Part shown: piece after piece, positions 39,287 through 50,818 of the stretch | Numbering within the stretch: position 1 is the first letter of the stretch | How the letters are laid out: each line of letters opens with the position of its first letter | Assembly: GCA_033032865.1 (NCBI GenBank) | Contig: JAWHQI010000009.1 | Coordinates: forward strand, 13,658,001 to 13,722,000 | Direction: 5' to 3' | DNA from: Dactylorhiza incarnata | Lineage: Eukaryota; Streptophyta; Magnoliopsida; Asparagales; Orchidaceae | Length of the DNA: 64,000 nt | Translations under genes and position numbers: made by a program | The notes under the pieces: generated by a model | Told to the model about the DNA's origin: nothing | What the model saw: the letters and a program-made list of their open reading frames with translations, nothing else | Databases searched by the model: none

Positions 39287-40889
39287 CTTACGATATAGAA
39301 TAATTTTTTAGGTTAAAATATAATTAGTCATCATTATATGATGTAATTATATGTTGTCAATTATGAACGTACTTGTTGCGGGTCGCCCTATTTTCCTCCG
39401 GTCCAAAGAATCAGACCGCCTTAGTTCTAAGTTGGATCGGACGCACAAACAGTCAAAAGTAAACCAAGCAGCAATACACTAGGCGTTTTAGCGTGGAAAA
39501 CCCGAAAAAGGTAAAAAAAACCACATGGTTGGTACAGTGTCGTGCCGAAATCCACTATATTTCTTGAGGTTGCAAGTGTTTGAGTTTCCTGAAGGGTGAC
39601 AGACCACCTCTCTGTTTACAAGCTTTAAATGAAAAAAAGAAGGAAAATGACTAAGTTCACGGAGCTTTGGCGAGAGCATCCACGAGTGCGTTCTTCCAAG
39701 TATTCTTCTGCGTCTGCTGATGCATCCATATGAGCATTGAGCGCGAACAGACTTGAGAGCGAGCAGAGGAAATTCGGAGCGAAGGAGCGATCAAAGTCCC
39801 ACGTCCTCGCTGGAAATCACATAGCTCTCTCTTGTCTCTTGGATTGCTCTCCTCTCAAATGAAGGCCTGGAGGCCTTTTTACAGCTTTATTGAAGGGATG
39901 TGTTGGTCATTGCGGCTGACTGGATCTAGAGTTGACGATTTGCGATGCTCGGTTCTGGTCACCAGGATCACCAATTTTTCGAAAATGACGAGCATGCCCC
40001 CGGGCGGCCCAGGCAAGTTCCCTGGCAACGATGGCGGCCAGAGGTGGCCGGAGGTAGCGGAAGTGGCGGCGGCATGTTGGTCACGCGCATGCGCACCACG
40101 CTGGTCGTGCGCTTGCACGCTGGTAGGGCGCGCGCATGGGTCGTGTGCGCGCACACGAGTTGTGCGCCCCTGCTGGATATGCGTGCGCGCGCTGGGTGCG
40201 GCGTGCACCTGTGTCGCCCCATACGGTGCATAGCGGTCTTCCACTTGGGCGTGCGCAGGCATCGTTCCGTGTTCCCTTTTGGGCAGCTTTGGGACCCTTC
40301 GGGCCAGTGCGGCTCACTCGGTCGGGTCGGCTTGCTTGAGCATTTCGATCAAAGTCTTACCGGTTTTACTCGAAAATCTTTAGGGGGAACCCCATCAAAT
40401 GTCCCCAAACTTTTGCGAGTCGTGATCCGCGAGCGATGAGCCCGAAAATTTTAGATATAATCGTATTGTTTTTGAGTTATAGACTACGAACATGTTATCA
40501 TGCATGCATGACGATTTAGTATTCATTTGCGGAGTGAATCATTTTTTTCATTAAGCCTAGAGACACGTGTCGATCACTTGGAACCACTTGGCATCAGCCT
40601 TGAGAGATGAAGTTCCCACAGCCGATGTTGGACGGTGATTTACTTGTGTATTGTCTTTGCTCGTCGTATAGCCTTGCGACATTCTTTGGGATTACATCGA
40701 AGCTCTCATGTTCCAGCCTTGTGTATTATGATGGTTTGGATGTGTTTTATTTCTGCCACATTTCTTTTGTATGAATGCCTATGCTTGACGTCCGACGCCA
40801 ACTTCAGCGATCGCCACTAGGCGTTCGTTACAGGGGCGGATGCTTGAACGTGATGTTGAGAGATGTTTGCACCCTTGTCTTGGTGACGC
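39287..40889. other. Unassigned, probably decayed retrotransposon non-coding sequence
   Basis: No coding similarity. 40,080-40,215 is very rich in alternating GC/GT (GCGCGCATG, TGCGCGCGCTG). Promoter-like or LTR-like text may be present at 39,370-39,900, but no paired repeat is visible. Open frames here are GC-driven and overlap on both strands. Confidence 0.3.
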
Positions 40890-41125
40890 GGAAGGACCTG
40901 GGGGTCTGTTCCTACTGGAATATGTATGTGGAATTGGGACTTACTTTCGTAGAATGACTCAGGGTCTGTTTTTATCGTGGAGTAGAAAGACACTGATTCC
41001 ATTTGTTCAAGAGGTGCAAAATAACTCGGGGTATGTTCTTTCTACAAGGCGTTGAAGGACTCAGTGTTCGTTCTTGTTTTAACAGTATAAAGACTCGGGG
41101 TTCGTTCTTATCGAAGGTTGGTAAG
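40890..41125. repeat. Degenerate tandem repeat, unit about 34 bp
   Basis: Around seven diverged units of the type GACTCGGGGTTCGTTCTTATCG plus about 12 bases. Clear starts at 40,893, 40,956, 41,023, 41,058 and 41,092 are spaced at about 34 bp or twice that. Confidence 0.6.
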
Positions 41126-41604
41126 CTTGTTCTTTGGCAGAGATATCACGAGCGTGGCAGTCAGATGCCTCATAGTGTTGGAGCGAGATGCCCTGCAATG
41201 CGGGACTAAGATGCTCTGCAGTGTAACATCCCTAATCCTACTAAACCTCATGATAGTGTTAGGGCATGACATGTGGTGATAATGGCGAGTTGAGGTAAGG
41301 AGATGACCTTAGGACATATTGAGTTAAGGTGAACTTACATAGTGCCCACAAGTGAACACAAGGCAACTTAGGTCAAACTAGCCCAAATTGAACTTACAAG
41401 TACAAATTAACCTCACCACAATGTCCCTAACCTTAAAGGAGACTCATTTGACCAAAAACTCCATCAATTGGTCAACCAAATAGGCCAAATTCACCAAAGG
41501 CAAACTTGGATCGACATAGCTCTCTTCAACACAGTTAGGCTTAATTGACCTTCAATACCTCAAATGAACCTCACCTATGTCCTCCTAATCACTAAGGAAG
41601 GCCG
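41126..41604. repeat. Repeat of TTGGTCAA/TTGACC-type words, left flank of copia E
   Basis: From about 41,380 the sequence has many TTGACC/GGTCAA words and resembles 49,680-50,060 on the other side of copia E (for example CATCAATTGGTCAACCAA against CAATAATTGGTAAACCAA). It looks like a degenerate dispersed or satellite-type repeat into which copia E inserted. Non-coding. Confidence 0.45.
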
Positions 41605-42727
41605 TGTTGGTATTTCCAAGGTGGTCTCAAAGCAATCAAGCAGTTAGTCTCATTGCCAACGTAATATGAGCCTATAAGGTCGCACATAAGAGTGTTTGGA
41701 GAAGTTGGAGGAAGGATTGTGTTGGCCTTACTCATATTGGATATGAGTGAAGGACCAATCCCATGACTCATTGGAGTTAGGTCGAGTCGTCTAAATGTTC
41801 CACATATATTATGAATATTACATGGAGCATGTTGTCATGTGTTTAAGACGACATTGCATATGTCGTCGAGATCATTAAAATGATATTGTGAATATCGTCG
41901 AATGATCACGACGATATGACCGACTATCACCTATGATGTATCTTCGAGTGTTAACGGATATTGTCTTAACTGTCAAGACGATATTTTAGATATCATGACG
42001 ATATCGTCGAGATCGTTTCGACGATATAGGTCATCAAGACTATATCGTCTTGACTGTCAAGATGATATATGTCATCATGACGATATCGCCAAGATCGTCT
42101 CGACAAAATAGATCATCAAGACTGTGTCGTCATGACTGTCAAGACGATACAGATCATCACTACGATATCATCGAGATCGTCTTGACGATATTCAGTGATC
42201 ACGACGATACACTTCGAATACTCCTATTAAGGACTGGGTCTGCGGAAATCTGATTTTATGCCCTGGATATAAATAGGGAAGCGATTAGGTTTTCCTAAGA
42301 GAGATTATCCTTTTGGGAGATTTCATACGGAAGTGTTCTGCAAGATCTCTGCTAGACCCGTCTGTCTATTCCCGTCGTCGCCGCCTCTCCCTTGCGCGGA
42401 TCTAGCAATCCGTGGGAGACCTTGAAGGCACTCCTTCTCCGACCCAGATCTTGTTCGACAAGAGGCTTGGGGTTCTCCTTCGCTCATGTGGACTGCTATA
42501 GAGGCGCAGATCTACTTTCTGTGCTTGGAACTCAGCCACCAGCTTCTAGATCTGATTTTGGAGCATCTTGGTTGAGTGTTGACTCAATCTCTCTTAGGCA
42601 TATTGCAATGTGTTGCTCTTTTATTGCTAGATTCATGAAATCGCAAGGTCCTATAACTGTTTTGGGTTGTTCTTGTTTCTTTCTTTCCACTACGCACATC
42701 CGATGTGACATTTTAGAAAACCCAACA
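41605..42727 (+). repeat. 5' LTR of copia E
   Basis: Starts TGTTGGTATTTCC, ends GAAAACCCAACA. An array of GACGATATCGTC-type words fills about 41,850-42,215; the TATA-like GGATATAAATAGGG lies near 42,265. Confidence 0.92.
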
Positions 42728-42740
42728 GTGGTATTAGAGG

Positions 42741-43708
42741 GAGGTTCGCGATCCAGTGCGTGTTAATCAGAAATTTAGAAATGTTTTAAATATCTGGATT
42801 TCTTCCTGGTACATCATTTTGTTGTATTTCCCCTTGGAACCCCGCCAAAAACACATATGATTGCATTGCGATTTTCATGTTTCAGAAATTGGTTCTCCAT
42901 TGCAGTAACTGTCCCTCTAAATGGTTTGTGAAACCAAATGTCTTAGATTTTGAATCTGACGCTGAGAGACGAGATTGTCTACTACATAAGTGGAGTTGTT
43001 TTTGCCCTTATCCAATGCATGTAAATCTGGAGATTTAGAAGTGTTCTAAATGTTCAGATTTAGCCACTTTTATCAAAGTGTTGATAATTTTATTTTGTGT
43101 ACATCTGGGATATATTTGGATTGTGAATGTTGTATTTCTGTTTTGTGAATGTGCACAATGATTAAATGTTAATCGATTATCATAAAATCCCATTCCAAAT
43201 ATTAGTTATTCGGATGTCTTCTGATGGATGACACTCTTCCTGTCTCGATCGATAAAGTGTGGGCTTGCCAAAGCAAGATGCATTAATCTATCTTGGTAAG
43301 CGTGCGAGCGGAAAGTTGTGATATCCCACTGTCGACATCGGGTCCAACTTAACTAGGTGACCTCAAAGGTTCAGTGCCTAGAGGCATAGGGTTGGCATGC
43401 ACCATATGATGGATGCGAATAAAGAGTTATTCACCAACCATATAAGAGTTGCATAATGATGCAATTGGCAAGTGTTGTCTACCTAAATAACCACATTATG
43501 AGAGGAACGCCAAAGCGAACTCACTGTGTTGGTGAAATATGGATCTTGTCCACTAAGAGAGTAGCTCGCATAAACTCTCTGAATTGGTATTAAGGGTTAT
43601 CAATTTGAATAAAATAGTGTGAGCTTTTTAATAAAAGTCCTTATTAAGTAAAATGTATTTTGAAATATAGTACTAAAATCTATTTTGCATAATTCTTGTA
43701 GAATTTCC
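42741..43708 (+). other. Long untranslated leader of copia E
   Basis: Non-coding sequence between the primer-binding site and the gag ATG at 43,709. Near-1-kb leaders are known from several plant copia lineages. No recognisable small gene. Confidence 0.5.
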
Positions 43709-44920
43709 ATGGCAAGTGGATCTCACTTCACCTTGTCCCTAAGAGCCATACTTGAGAAGGATAAGCTCAACATGACTAACTTCCTAGACTGGCACAGAAA
43801 CCTGAGAATTGTTCTCAGGCAAGAGCGTAAGCTCTATGTCTTGGAAGGGGAAGCCCCATAGAGCCGACTGGAAATGCTCCTCGAGTAGATAAAGATGCTT
43901 ACAAGAAGTATCAAGACGATACCCTGGATGTGGAATGCCTCATGCTTGCTACCATGTCCTCTGAGCTTCAGAAGCAACACGAGAGCATGTGTGGTTATGA
44001 GATAATCGAGCACCTCAAGAAAATTTTCCAGGGGTAAGCTCGGCAAGAGAGGTTTGACATATCCAAGGAATTATTTCAGTGCAAAATGGGAGCTCGAGAC
44101 TCAGTAGGGATTCACGTGTTCAAGATGATTGGGTATATAGAGAACCTTGAAAGGCTGAGTTTTCCCTTGGGCCAAGAGTTGGCCACTGATCTGATCCTGT
44201 AATCGTTGCCGGACAGTTATGAGCAGTTTGTCTTGAACTATAACATGACTGAAATAGACAAGACACTGCCCGAGCTCCTAGGCATGTTGAGAACTGCTGA
44301 GAACAACATGAAGAAGGTCAAGCCTGATAGCCCCATACTGATGGTGCATAAAGGCAAGGGCAAGGCCAAGGGATCGAAGAAGACAAAGATGAGATCTAAG
44401 TCTTATCTTGTTCCCAAATCTTCTGCACTAAAAAAGAAAGGTCTGGCGAAGGAAGGAAAGTTCCACCACTGCGGTAAGACAGGGCATTGGAGGAGGAACT
44501 ATCCCATCTATATTGAGGATCTGCAAAAGAAGAAGGGAAGTGTGACTTCCACTTCAGGTATTTATGTTATAGAAATAAACTTTTATGCTCCTTCATCTTG
44601 GGTATTGGATACCAGATGCGGTTCTCACATTTATACAACTGTGCATGAATTGAGAAGGAGAAGAATGTTGGGTAAAGGGGAGGTAGACCTACGCGTTGGA
44701 AATGGAGCAAGAGTTGCTGCCGTTGTCATTGGTGTCAATCATCTTTCCTTGCATACCGGGCTTATTATAGAACTTGATAATTGTTATTTTGTTCCTGCTA
44801 TAACTAGAAACGTCATTTCTATTTCATGTTTGGACATGAATGGTTTTTTTTTATTATTAAGAACAATTGTTGTTCTATTTATAAGAATGATGTTTTTATG
44901 GTGTTGCTCAAATGTTTAAT
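43709..44920 (+). pseudogene. copia E gag and protease, broken
   Basis: ATG at 43,709 opens LEKDKLNMTNFLDWHRN and a Tork-type Gag start, stopped at 43,859. Frames resume at 44,206 (YEQFVLNYNMTEIDKTLPEL). The zinc knuckle reads FHHCGKTGHWRRNY: the first and last Cys of CX2CX4HX4C are replaced. The protease site reads WVLDTRCGSHI instead of D-T-G, which would abolish activity. A stop ends the frame at about 44,919. Confidence 0.85.
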
Positions 44921-45022
44921 GGTTTATATGTTTTGAACATAAATCATCTAATATATAACGTAGAAAATACCAAATGACTAAAAACTAATGACTCTAACCC
45001 TACATATCTCTGGCATTGTCGT

Positions 45023-47598
45023 TTGAGCTATATAAATGAGAAACGCATATCCAAGCTCTATAAAGATGGATTGTTTGACTCATTTGATTATGAATCATTT
45101 GAGAGATGCGAGTCATGTTTATTAGGCAAGATGACGAAAGCCCCTTTCACTAGTTGTAGCGAGAGGGTTGATGATCTCTTGGGTATAATACATTGTGATG
45201 TATGCGGACCCATGAGTTTTATGGCTAGTGGTGGGTACTACTACTTCGTTACATTTACTAATGATTTCAGTAGATACAGATATATATATATATATATATA
45301 TCATATGAAGTGTAAATCTGAAACCTTTGAAAAGTTCAAAGAGTTTAAGAATGAAGTAGAGAACCAACTAGGAAAAAGGATTAAGGCACTCCGATCTGAT
45401 CGAGGTGGCGAATACCTAAGTCATGAGTTTTGTGATCATCTGAGAGAGTGTGGTATTGTATCACAACTCACTCCGCCAAGAACGCCACAACATAATGGTG
45501 TTTCTGAGAGGAGGAATCGTACTTTGTTAGACATGGTGCGATCGATGATGAGTCGTGCAGATCTGCCCGTTTCCTTTTGGGTATTTGCTCTAGAGACTGC
45601 TGCTCTCACTTTAAATCGTGCTCCAACAAAAACGGTTCTAAAGACACCATATGAGATATGGACTGAGAAGCGTCCTAGTATGTCTTTTATTAAAATTTGG
45701 GGTTGCGAGGCATACGTACGACGTCAAATGCCTGACAAGCTGGAACCCAAATTGGATAAATGTTATCTAGTGGGGTATCCCAGGGAGACCAAAGGGTACT
45801 ATTTCTACCTGCTGTCTGAGGGCAAAGTGTTTATCGCAAGGACTGACATCTTTTTGGAGAAAGAGTTCTTATCCAGAAAGACTGCAAAGGTAGAACTTGA
45901 AGAAGTTCAAGCACAAACTGAAAACGAACCTGAGATGGAACATGAGCAAAGACTACAAGTAGTTGTAGCTGGAGAGCCTGCTCAAGAAACACAAGTCCTA
46001 CGTAGATCTAGTAGACCAAGATTTGAGCCTAGGAGATATGGATTTCTCATATCTCAGATAGGTAATGTGTTGCTTATGGATCATGATGATGAGCCTGCAA
46101 CCTACCAAGAGGCTATGAATGGACCAGACTCCGAGAAGTGGCTTGACGCCATGAAATATGAAATGGACTCCATGTATGCAAACCAAGTTTGGACCTTGGT
46201 GGAACCACCTGAAGGGGTACGACCCATAGGGTGCAAGTGGTTCTTCAAGATGAAGACCGACATGTATGGGAATGTACAGACATTCAAAGGCCGGTTGTTC
46301 GCTAAAGGTTTCAGGCAAATTCATGGTGTTGACTAGGATGAGACCTTTTCCCCTATTGTTATGGTCAAGTCCATCAGAATTCTACTTGCAATTGCTATGT
46401 ATTATGACTACGAGATCTGAAAAATGGATTTCAAAACGACTTTCCTTAATGAAAACCTCCTTGAGGAAGTGTATATAACACAACCCAAGGGTTTTGTATC
46501 TCCAAGTGAAGCCACTAAAATATGCAAGTTGAATCGATTTATTTATGGATTGAAATAAGCTTCTCGAAGTTGGAATCTGCATTTTTATGAGAAGATCAAA
46601 GAGTTTGGTTTCATCAAGAACGAGGACGAGCCTTGTATTTACAAGAGGATTAGTGGGAGCATTGTCATTTTCCTGATATTGTATGTGGATGACATACTAC
46701 TGATCGGAAATGACATTTCGACCCTGCAAGTTGTTAAGAACAACCTAGTGAACTGCTTTTCCATGAAAGACTTGGGTGAAGCGACTTATATACTTGGTAT
46801 TAAGATCTATAGAGATAGATCGAAGAAGTTGCTGAGTTTGACCTAAAGTACATACATTGAGAAGGTGTTGAAACGGTTCAGCATGCTTGAGTCCAAGAAG
46901 GGATTCTTACCCATGTCACATGGTATGAGTATTTCTAAGGATCAATGTCCTAAATTTTTAGAAGATAAGGACCGCATGAAGTTATTCCATATGCTTCGGC
47001 AATTAAATCAATCATGTATGCAATGTTATGTACTCGACCTGATGTCTTCTATGCTTTGAGCATGACGATCATGTATCAGTCTGATCCCGGTGATAGTCAC
47101 TGGACGTCCGTCAAGTACATCCTAAAGTACTTGAGAAGGACAAATGATGTATTCTTGGTGTTTGGTGGAGAGGAAGAGCTTGTTGTAAAGGGTTACACAT
47201 ATGCTAGCTTCCAAATTGATAGGGACGACTCAAAGTCTCAATCAGGTTTTGTATTTTGCCTGAATGGAGGAGCTGCAAGCCGGAAGAGTTCCAAGCAAGT
47301 GACAGTTGCCGATTCTACGACAGAAGCCGAGTATATTGCTGCAACAAATGTAGCAAAGGAGGCTGCATGGATTAGGAAATTCATTGGCGAGCTAGATGTA
47401 GTTCCTAGCATTGTTGATCCTATTGTTCTCTACTGTGACAATAATGGTGCAATTGCCCAAGATAAGGAACCTAGATCTCATCAGCGCTCCAAGCACATAC
47501 TTTGGTGGTTCCATCTTATTCGAGAGATTGTCGATCGAGGAGATGTGAGCATATGCAGAGTACCGACTGAAGAGAATATTGCGGATCCACTAACATAA
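45023..47598 (+). pseudogene. copia E integrase-RT-RNase H, broken
   Basis: Integrase retains CESCLLGK, D-D-E residues (HCDVCGP, RSDRGGEY, NGVSERRNRTLLD). A TA microsatellite at about 45,280-45,301 inserts YIYIYIY where a short loop is normal. A stop at 46,334 (after QIHGVD) separates the rest of RT, which still encodes LYVDDILLIGND near 46,680 with two more stops. RNase H runs 47,014-47,598 (YILKYLRRTND, DSTTEAEYIAA, CDNNGAIAQ, RSKHIL) and ends with a stop inside the usual ADPLTK. Confidence 0.88.
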
Positions 47599-48544
47599 GC
47601 CCCTTGCATAGAGGAAGCATGATTGTCATACTAGAGCAATGGGTATTAGATACCTGAATGATCATCTCTAGTGGGAGTCTTGTGGATTATATTTGTGTCG
47701 GTTGTTATTCATGTGATGAATAGAGTACTTTTATATTTTATTTTACATTTATGGTAGGTTTTTATTATTATGTCAAATGTTTCTATTTGATAGATCATTA
47801 TTATTCATGTTTTTATTATTAGTCGATGTATAATCTTAGAAGCTATGGGCAATGATGGTACATTAAGACTAGCATGTGCGTTGACTGATGACCGGTTCTC
47901 ACAGGTCATGATATTGTGATATCAAGTCATCACATGGGTACTTGTTAGTGAACAAGTTGTACTGGACATACCCACTTTGAGGCTAATTTGTGGATTGTTA
48001 TATGAACATGTCACAAGTAGATCTCAACTGGCAATGGTGTTTGTGGTTCTTTGACCTGAAGTCACAATATTCATCAAGTGAGGAAGAGCGTACTTTGATG
48101 CCATCAAAAGTCTTCCTTGAAGAAGGTTGATGATAAAAGTGGTTATTGGGTATACGACGATTCATTTGGGTGTTTGTGTGTGGATAAATATGAGATTTGT
48201 CCTCCTATATGACAGGAGTTACTTCCATAGGCCCCTTGATGAAATGAGACTAAGAAAAGCATGGTCATGCTTGGTTGAGTCAATATATGATATTGAGCTC
48301 ACCAATTTCAGACAATCTATTCTGAATCAAGAAACTAGGATTGAACAATTATGAGGGTAACACAGTCCATGCTTCTAGTTCTATCTGGATGTAAGGGACA
48401 AAGGGACATGAAAGCACTGGTACATTGGTCAAGACAGGCTTGTTGAGTTATGAACTCTTATTTCTTGGGTAGCAATGATGTATTGTTAGATGTCGCTCAT
48501 TGTTTGTGAGACTTTTTATGATACTTTGTGATCAAGTGGGAGAT
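47599..48544 (+). other. 3' untranslated region of copia E
   Basis: The conserved Pol C-terminal trace MGIRYL is readable near 47,640. Beyond it no coding sequence is seen up to the polypurine tract at 48,533-48,544. Confidence 0.5.
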
Positions 48545-49665
48545 TGTTGGTATTGCCAAGGTGATCTCAAAGCAATCAAGCAGTCAGTCTCACTGCCAAC
48601 GCAATATGAGCCTATAGGGTCACACATAAGAGAGTTTGGATAAGTTGGAGGAAGGATTGTGTTGGCCTTACTTATATTGGATATGAGTGAAGGACCAATC
48701 CTATGACTCATTGGAGTTAGGTCGAGTCGTCTAAATGTTCCACAGATATTATGAATATTGCATGGAGCATGTTGGCATGTGTTTAAGACGACATTGTATA
48801 TATCGTCGAGATCATCAAAACGATATTGTGAATAACATCGAATAATCACGACGATATGACCGACAATCACCTATGATGTATCGTCGAGTGCTAAGGGATA
48901 TCATCTTGACTGTCAAGACGATATTTTAGGTATCATGAAGATATCATTGAGATCGTCTCGACGATATAGGTCATCAAGACTATATTGTCTTGACTGCAAG
49001 ACGATATAGGTCATCATGACGATATCGTTGAGATCATCTCGACGATATAAATCATCAAGACTATGTCGTCTTGACTGTCAAGATGATACAAATCATCACG
49101 ATGATATCATCCAGATTGTCTTGACGATATTCAGTGATCACGACGATACACATCGAATACTTCTATTAAGGACTGGGTCTGCGGATATCTGATTTTATGC
49201 CCTGGGTATAAATAGGGAAGCGATTAGGTTTTTCGAAGAGAGATTATCCTTTTGGGAGATTCATACGGAAGTGTTTCGCAAGATCTCCGTGAGACCCGTC
49301 CGTCTATTCCCATCGCCGTCGCCTCTCCCTTGCGTAGATCTAGCAATCCGTAGGAGACCTTGAGGGCACTCATTCTCCGACCCAGATCTTGTTCGACAAG
49401 AGGCTTGGGGTTCTCCTTCGCTCGTATGGACTACTATAGAGATGCAGATCAACTTTCTGTGCTTGGAACTCAGCCACCAGTTTCTGGATCTGATTTGGGA
49501 GCATCTTGGTTGAGTGTTGACTCAATCTCTCTCAGCTATATTGCAATGTGTTGCTCTTTAATTTCTAGATTCATGAAATCACAAGGTCCTGTAACTGTTT
49601 CAGGATGTTCTTGTTTCTTTCTTTCCGCTACGCACATCCGATGTGACATTTTAGAAAACCCAACA
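48545..49665 (+). repeat. 3' LTR of copia E
   Basis: Starts TGTTGGTATTGCC and ends GAAAACCCAACA; 1,121 bp. Shares the internal GACGATATCGTC-type array (about 48,787-49,155) with its partner but with many point differences. Confidence 0.92.
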
Positions 49666-50515
49666 GGTCATTAGGTCAATAATCACTAATTGGTTCCACC
49701 CAATTTCAAGGAATTGACCAAAGTCAACTCTTGGTCAACATAGCCCAAATCAACCCAATCAAGGATCAATTGGTCAAATTGACCTCACCCCTAACCTTGT
49801 AACTCCATTAGGGACCCAATGGACCCAAAACCCCCAATAATTGGTAAACCAATTCATCCAATTTGACCAAAGTCAAACTTAGGCCAATTTGGGTCAAACT
49901 CACACCATATGGGTCAATTAACCCAATTGAAGCCTCACCATGGATCAATGGACTTTGGTAGGATCATATGACTCATGACAATCAAGTGGGGCTAGCCTAC
50001 TCACCAATTTGACCAAGTCAACCTCAAAGTCAACCATGGTCAACATTAGGCCTAAAGGTGGAAATTAAAAGCCCAAGTGGATTCCAAATGGACTAAGGCC
50101 AGAACCCAATCTTAACCAGCAGGACACATGTTAATTAACAACTTATGCTCTTGAAATTGGAGAGAGAAGACTTGCATAAGGGCAAACATGGAATCCCCCG
50201 CCCCCCCAAAACCCATAAGGACAAGGAAGTGTTTTGAGGAATAGGGGGTGGCGATGTTCCCAAGACACACAGACTCGAATCCAGGAGCTCGCTTGTTTGA
50301 GTTGCGGTCTCGAGTTAACTGATTTGCGGCTTGTCTGCCCGACCGGCTTCATATGTAACCCGTTGTAACTGCTTCACTTTAATCAAAGGAAAGCCCATCA
50401 CAAGAGTGGCATTCGCCATGGAGGGCAAACTCTGGCCTCGACCGCTGCCAGCAGTCTAATCAACCTAAATCATTAAGTCGGATAGTAACCGATAGCTTGC
50501 AACCCTTCATTTTCT
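49666..50515. other. Right-flank repeat and unassigned sequence
   Basis: 49,680-50,060 is a second copy of the TTGGTCAA-rich repeat seen left of copia E. 50,060-50,515 has no recognisable gene; a C-run at 50,199-50,207 causes a frame on the minus strand that I do not consider coding. Confidence 0.4.
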
Positions 50516-50813
50516 TTGCTTTTTCAAGCAGTGATCGAGGAGGCGCATTTTCGGCCTCAACACCCGAGATCCTTACTGGAAAAACCAAAGCATTCAGGAC
50601 GACTAGTAAAGTGGGTCATAGAACTCAACGAGTTTGACATATCATATGTCATGAGAGTCGCCATCAAGGCTCAAGTCTTAGCTAATTTACTCACTGACTT
50701 CGCCGATGACGGCACCGCCAAGCGGGAGGTTCCTTCCCTATCATGTTGGAAGATGTATGCAGATGGAGCTTCTGTGAAAAACACCATCGGGGCAGAGATT
50801 GTCCTGATCAGTC
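50516..50813 (+). pseudogene. Ty3/gypsy RNase H relic, left of copia F
   Basis: Encodes EKPKHSGRLVKWVIELNEFD and AIKAQVLANLLTDF, the end of a gypsy RNase H, then WKMYADGASVKN and AEIVLIS, the start of a second (archaeal-type) RNase H as found in the Tat lineage. The frame is cut by copia F exactly at its target duplication, and continues at 61,475. Confidence 0.85.
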
Positions 50814-50818
50814 CCAAC
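50814..50818. repeat. Target-site duplication of copia F, left
   Basis: CCAAC; identical to 61,470-61,474. Confidence 0.95.

Larger units (their letters stand above)
41605..49665 (+). mobile_element. Ty1/copia retrotransposon E (Tork-like), decayed
   Basis: An 8.06-kb element with 1.12-kb LTRs, primer-binding site TGGTATTAGAG (42,729-42,739), polypurine tract AAGTGGGAGAT before the 3' LTR, and gag-pol with many stops. RNase H motifs (DSTTEAEYIAA, CDNNGAIAQ, RSKHIL) are those of the Tork lineage. LTRs differ by roughly 5-8% in sampled stretches, so the insertion is old. Flanking 5-mers GGCCG and GGTCA do not form a convincing target duplication. Confidence 0.9.

Noticed and set aside
39879..40439. 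Overlapping GC-rich frames on both strands near 40,000
   Set aside because: Driven by GC/GT alternation; no start context or similarity.
41850..42215. CRISPR-like array of GACGATATCGTC words
   Set aside because: Words are degenerate, spacers are not unique, and the array is part of a plant LTR.
49666..49670. 5-bp target duplication for copia E
   Set aside because: GGCCG on the left against GGTCA on the right is too different to call.
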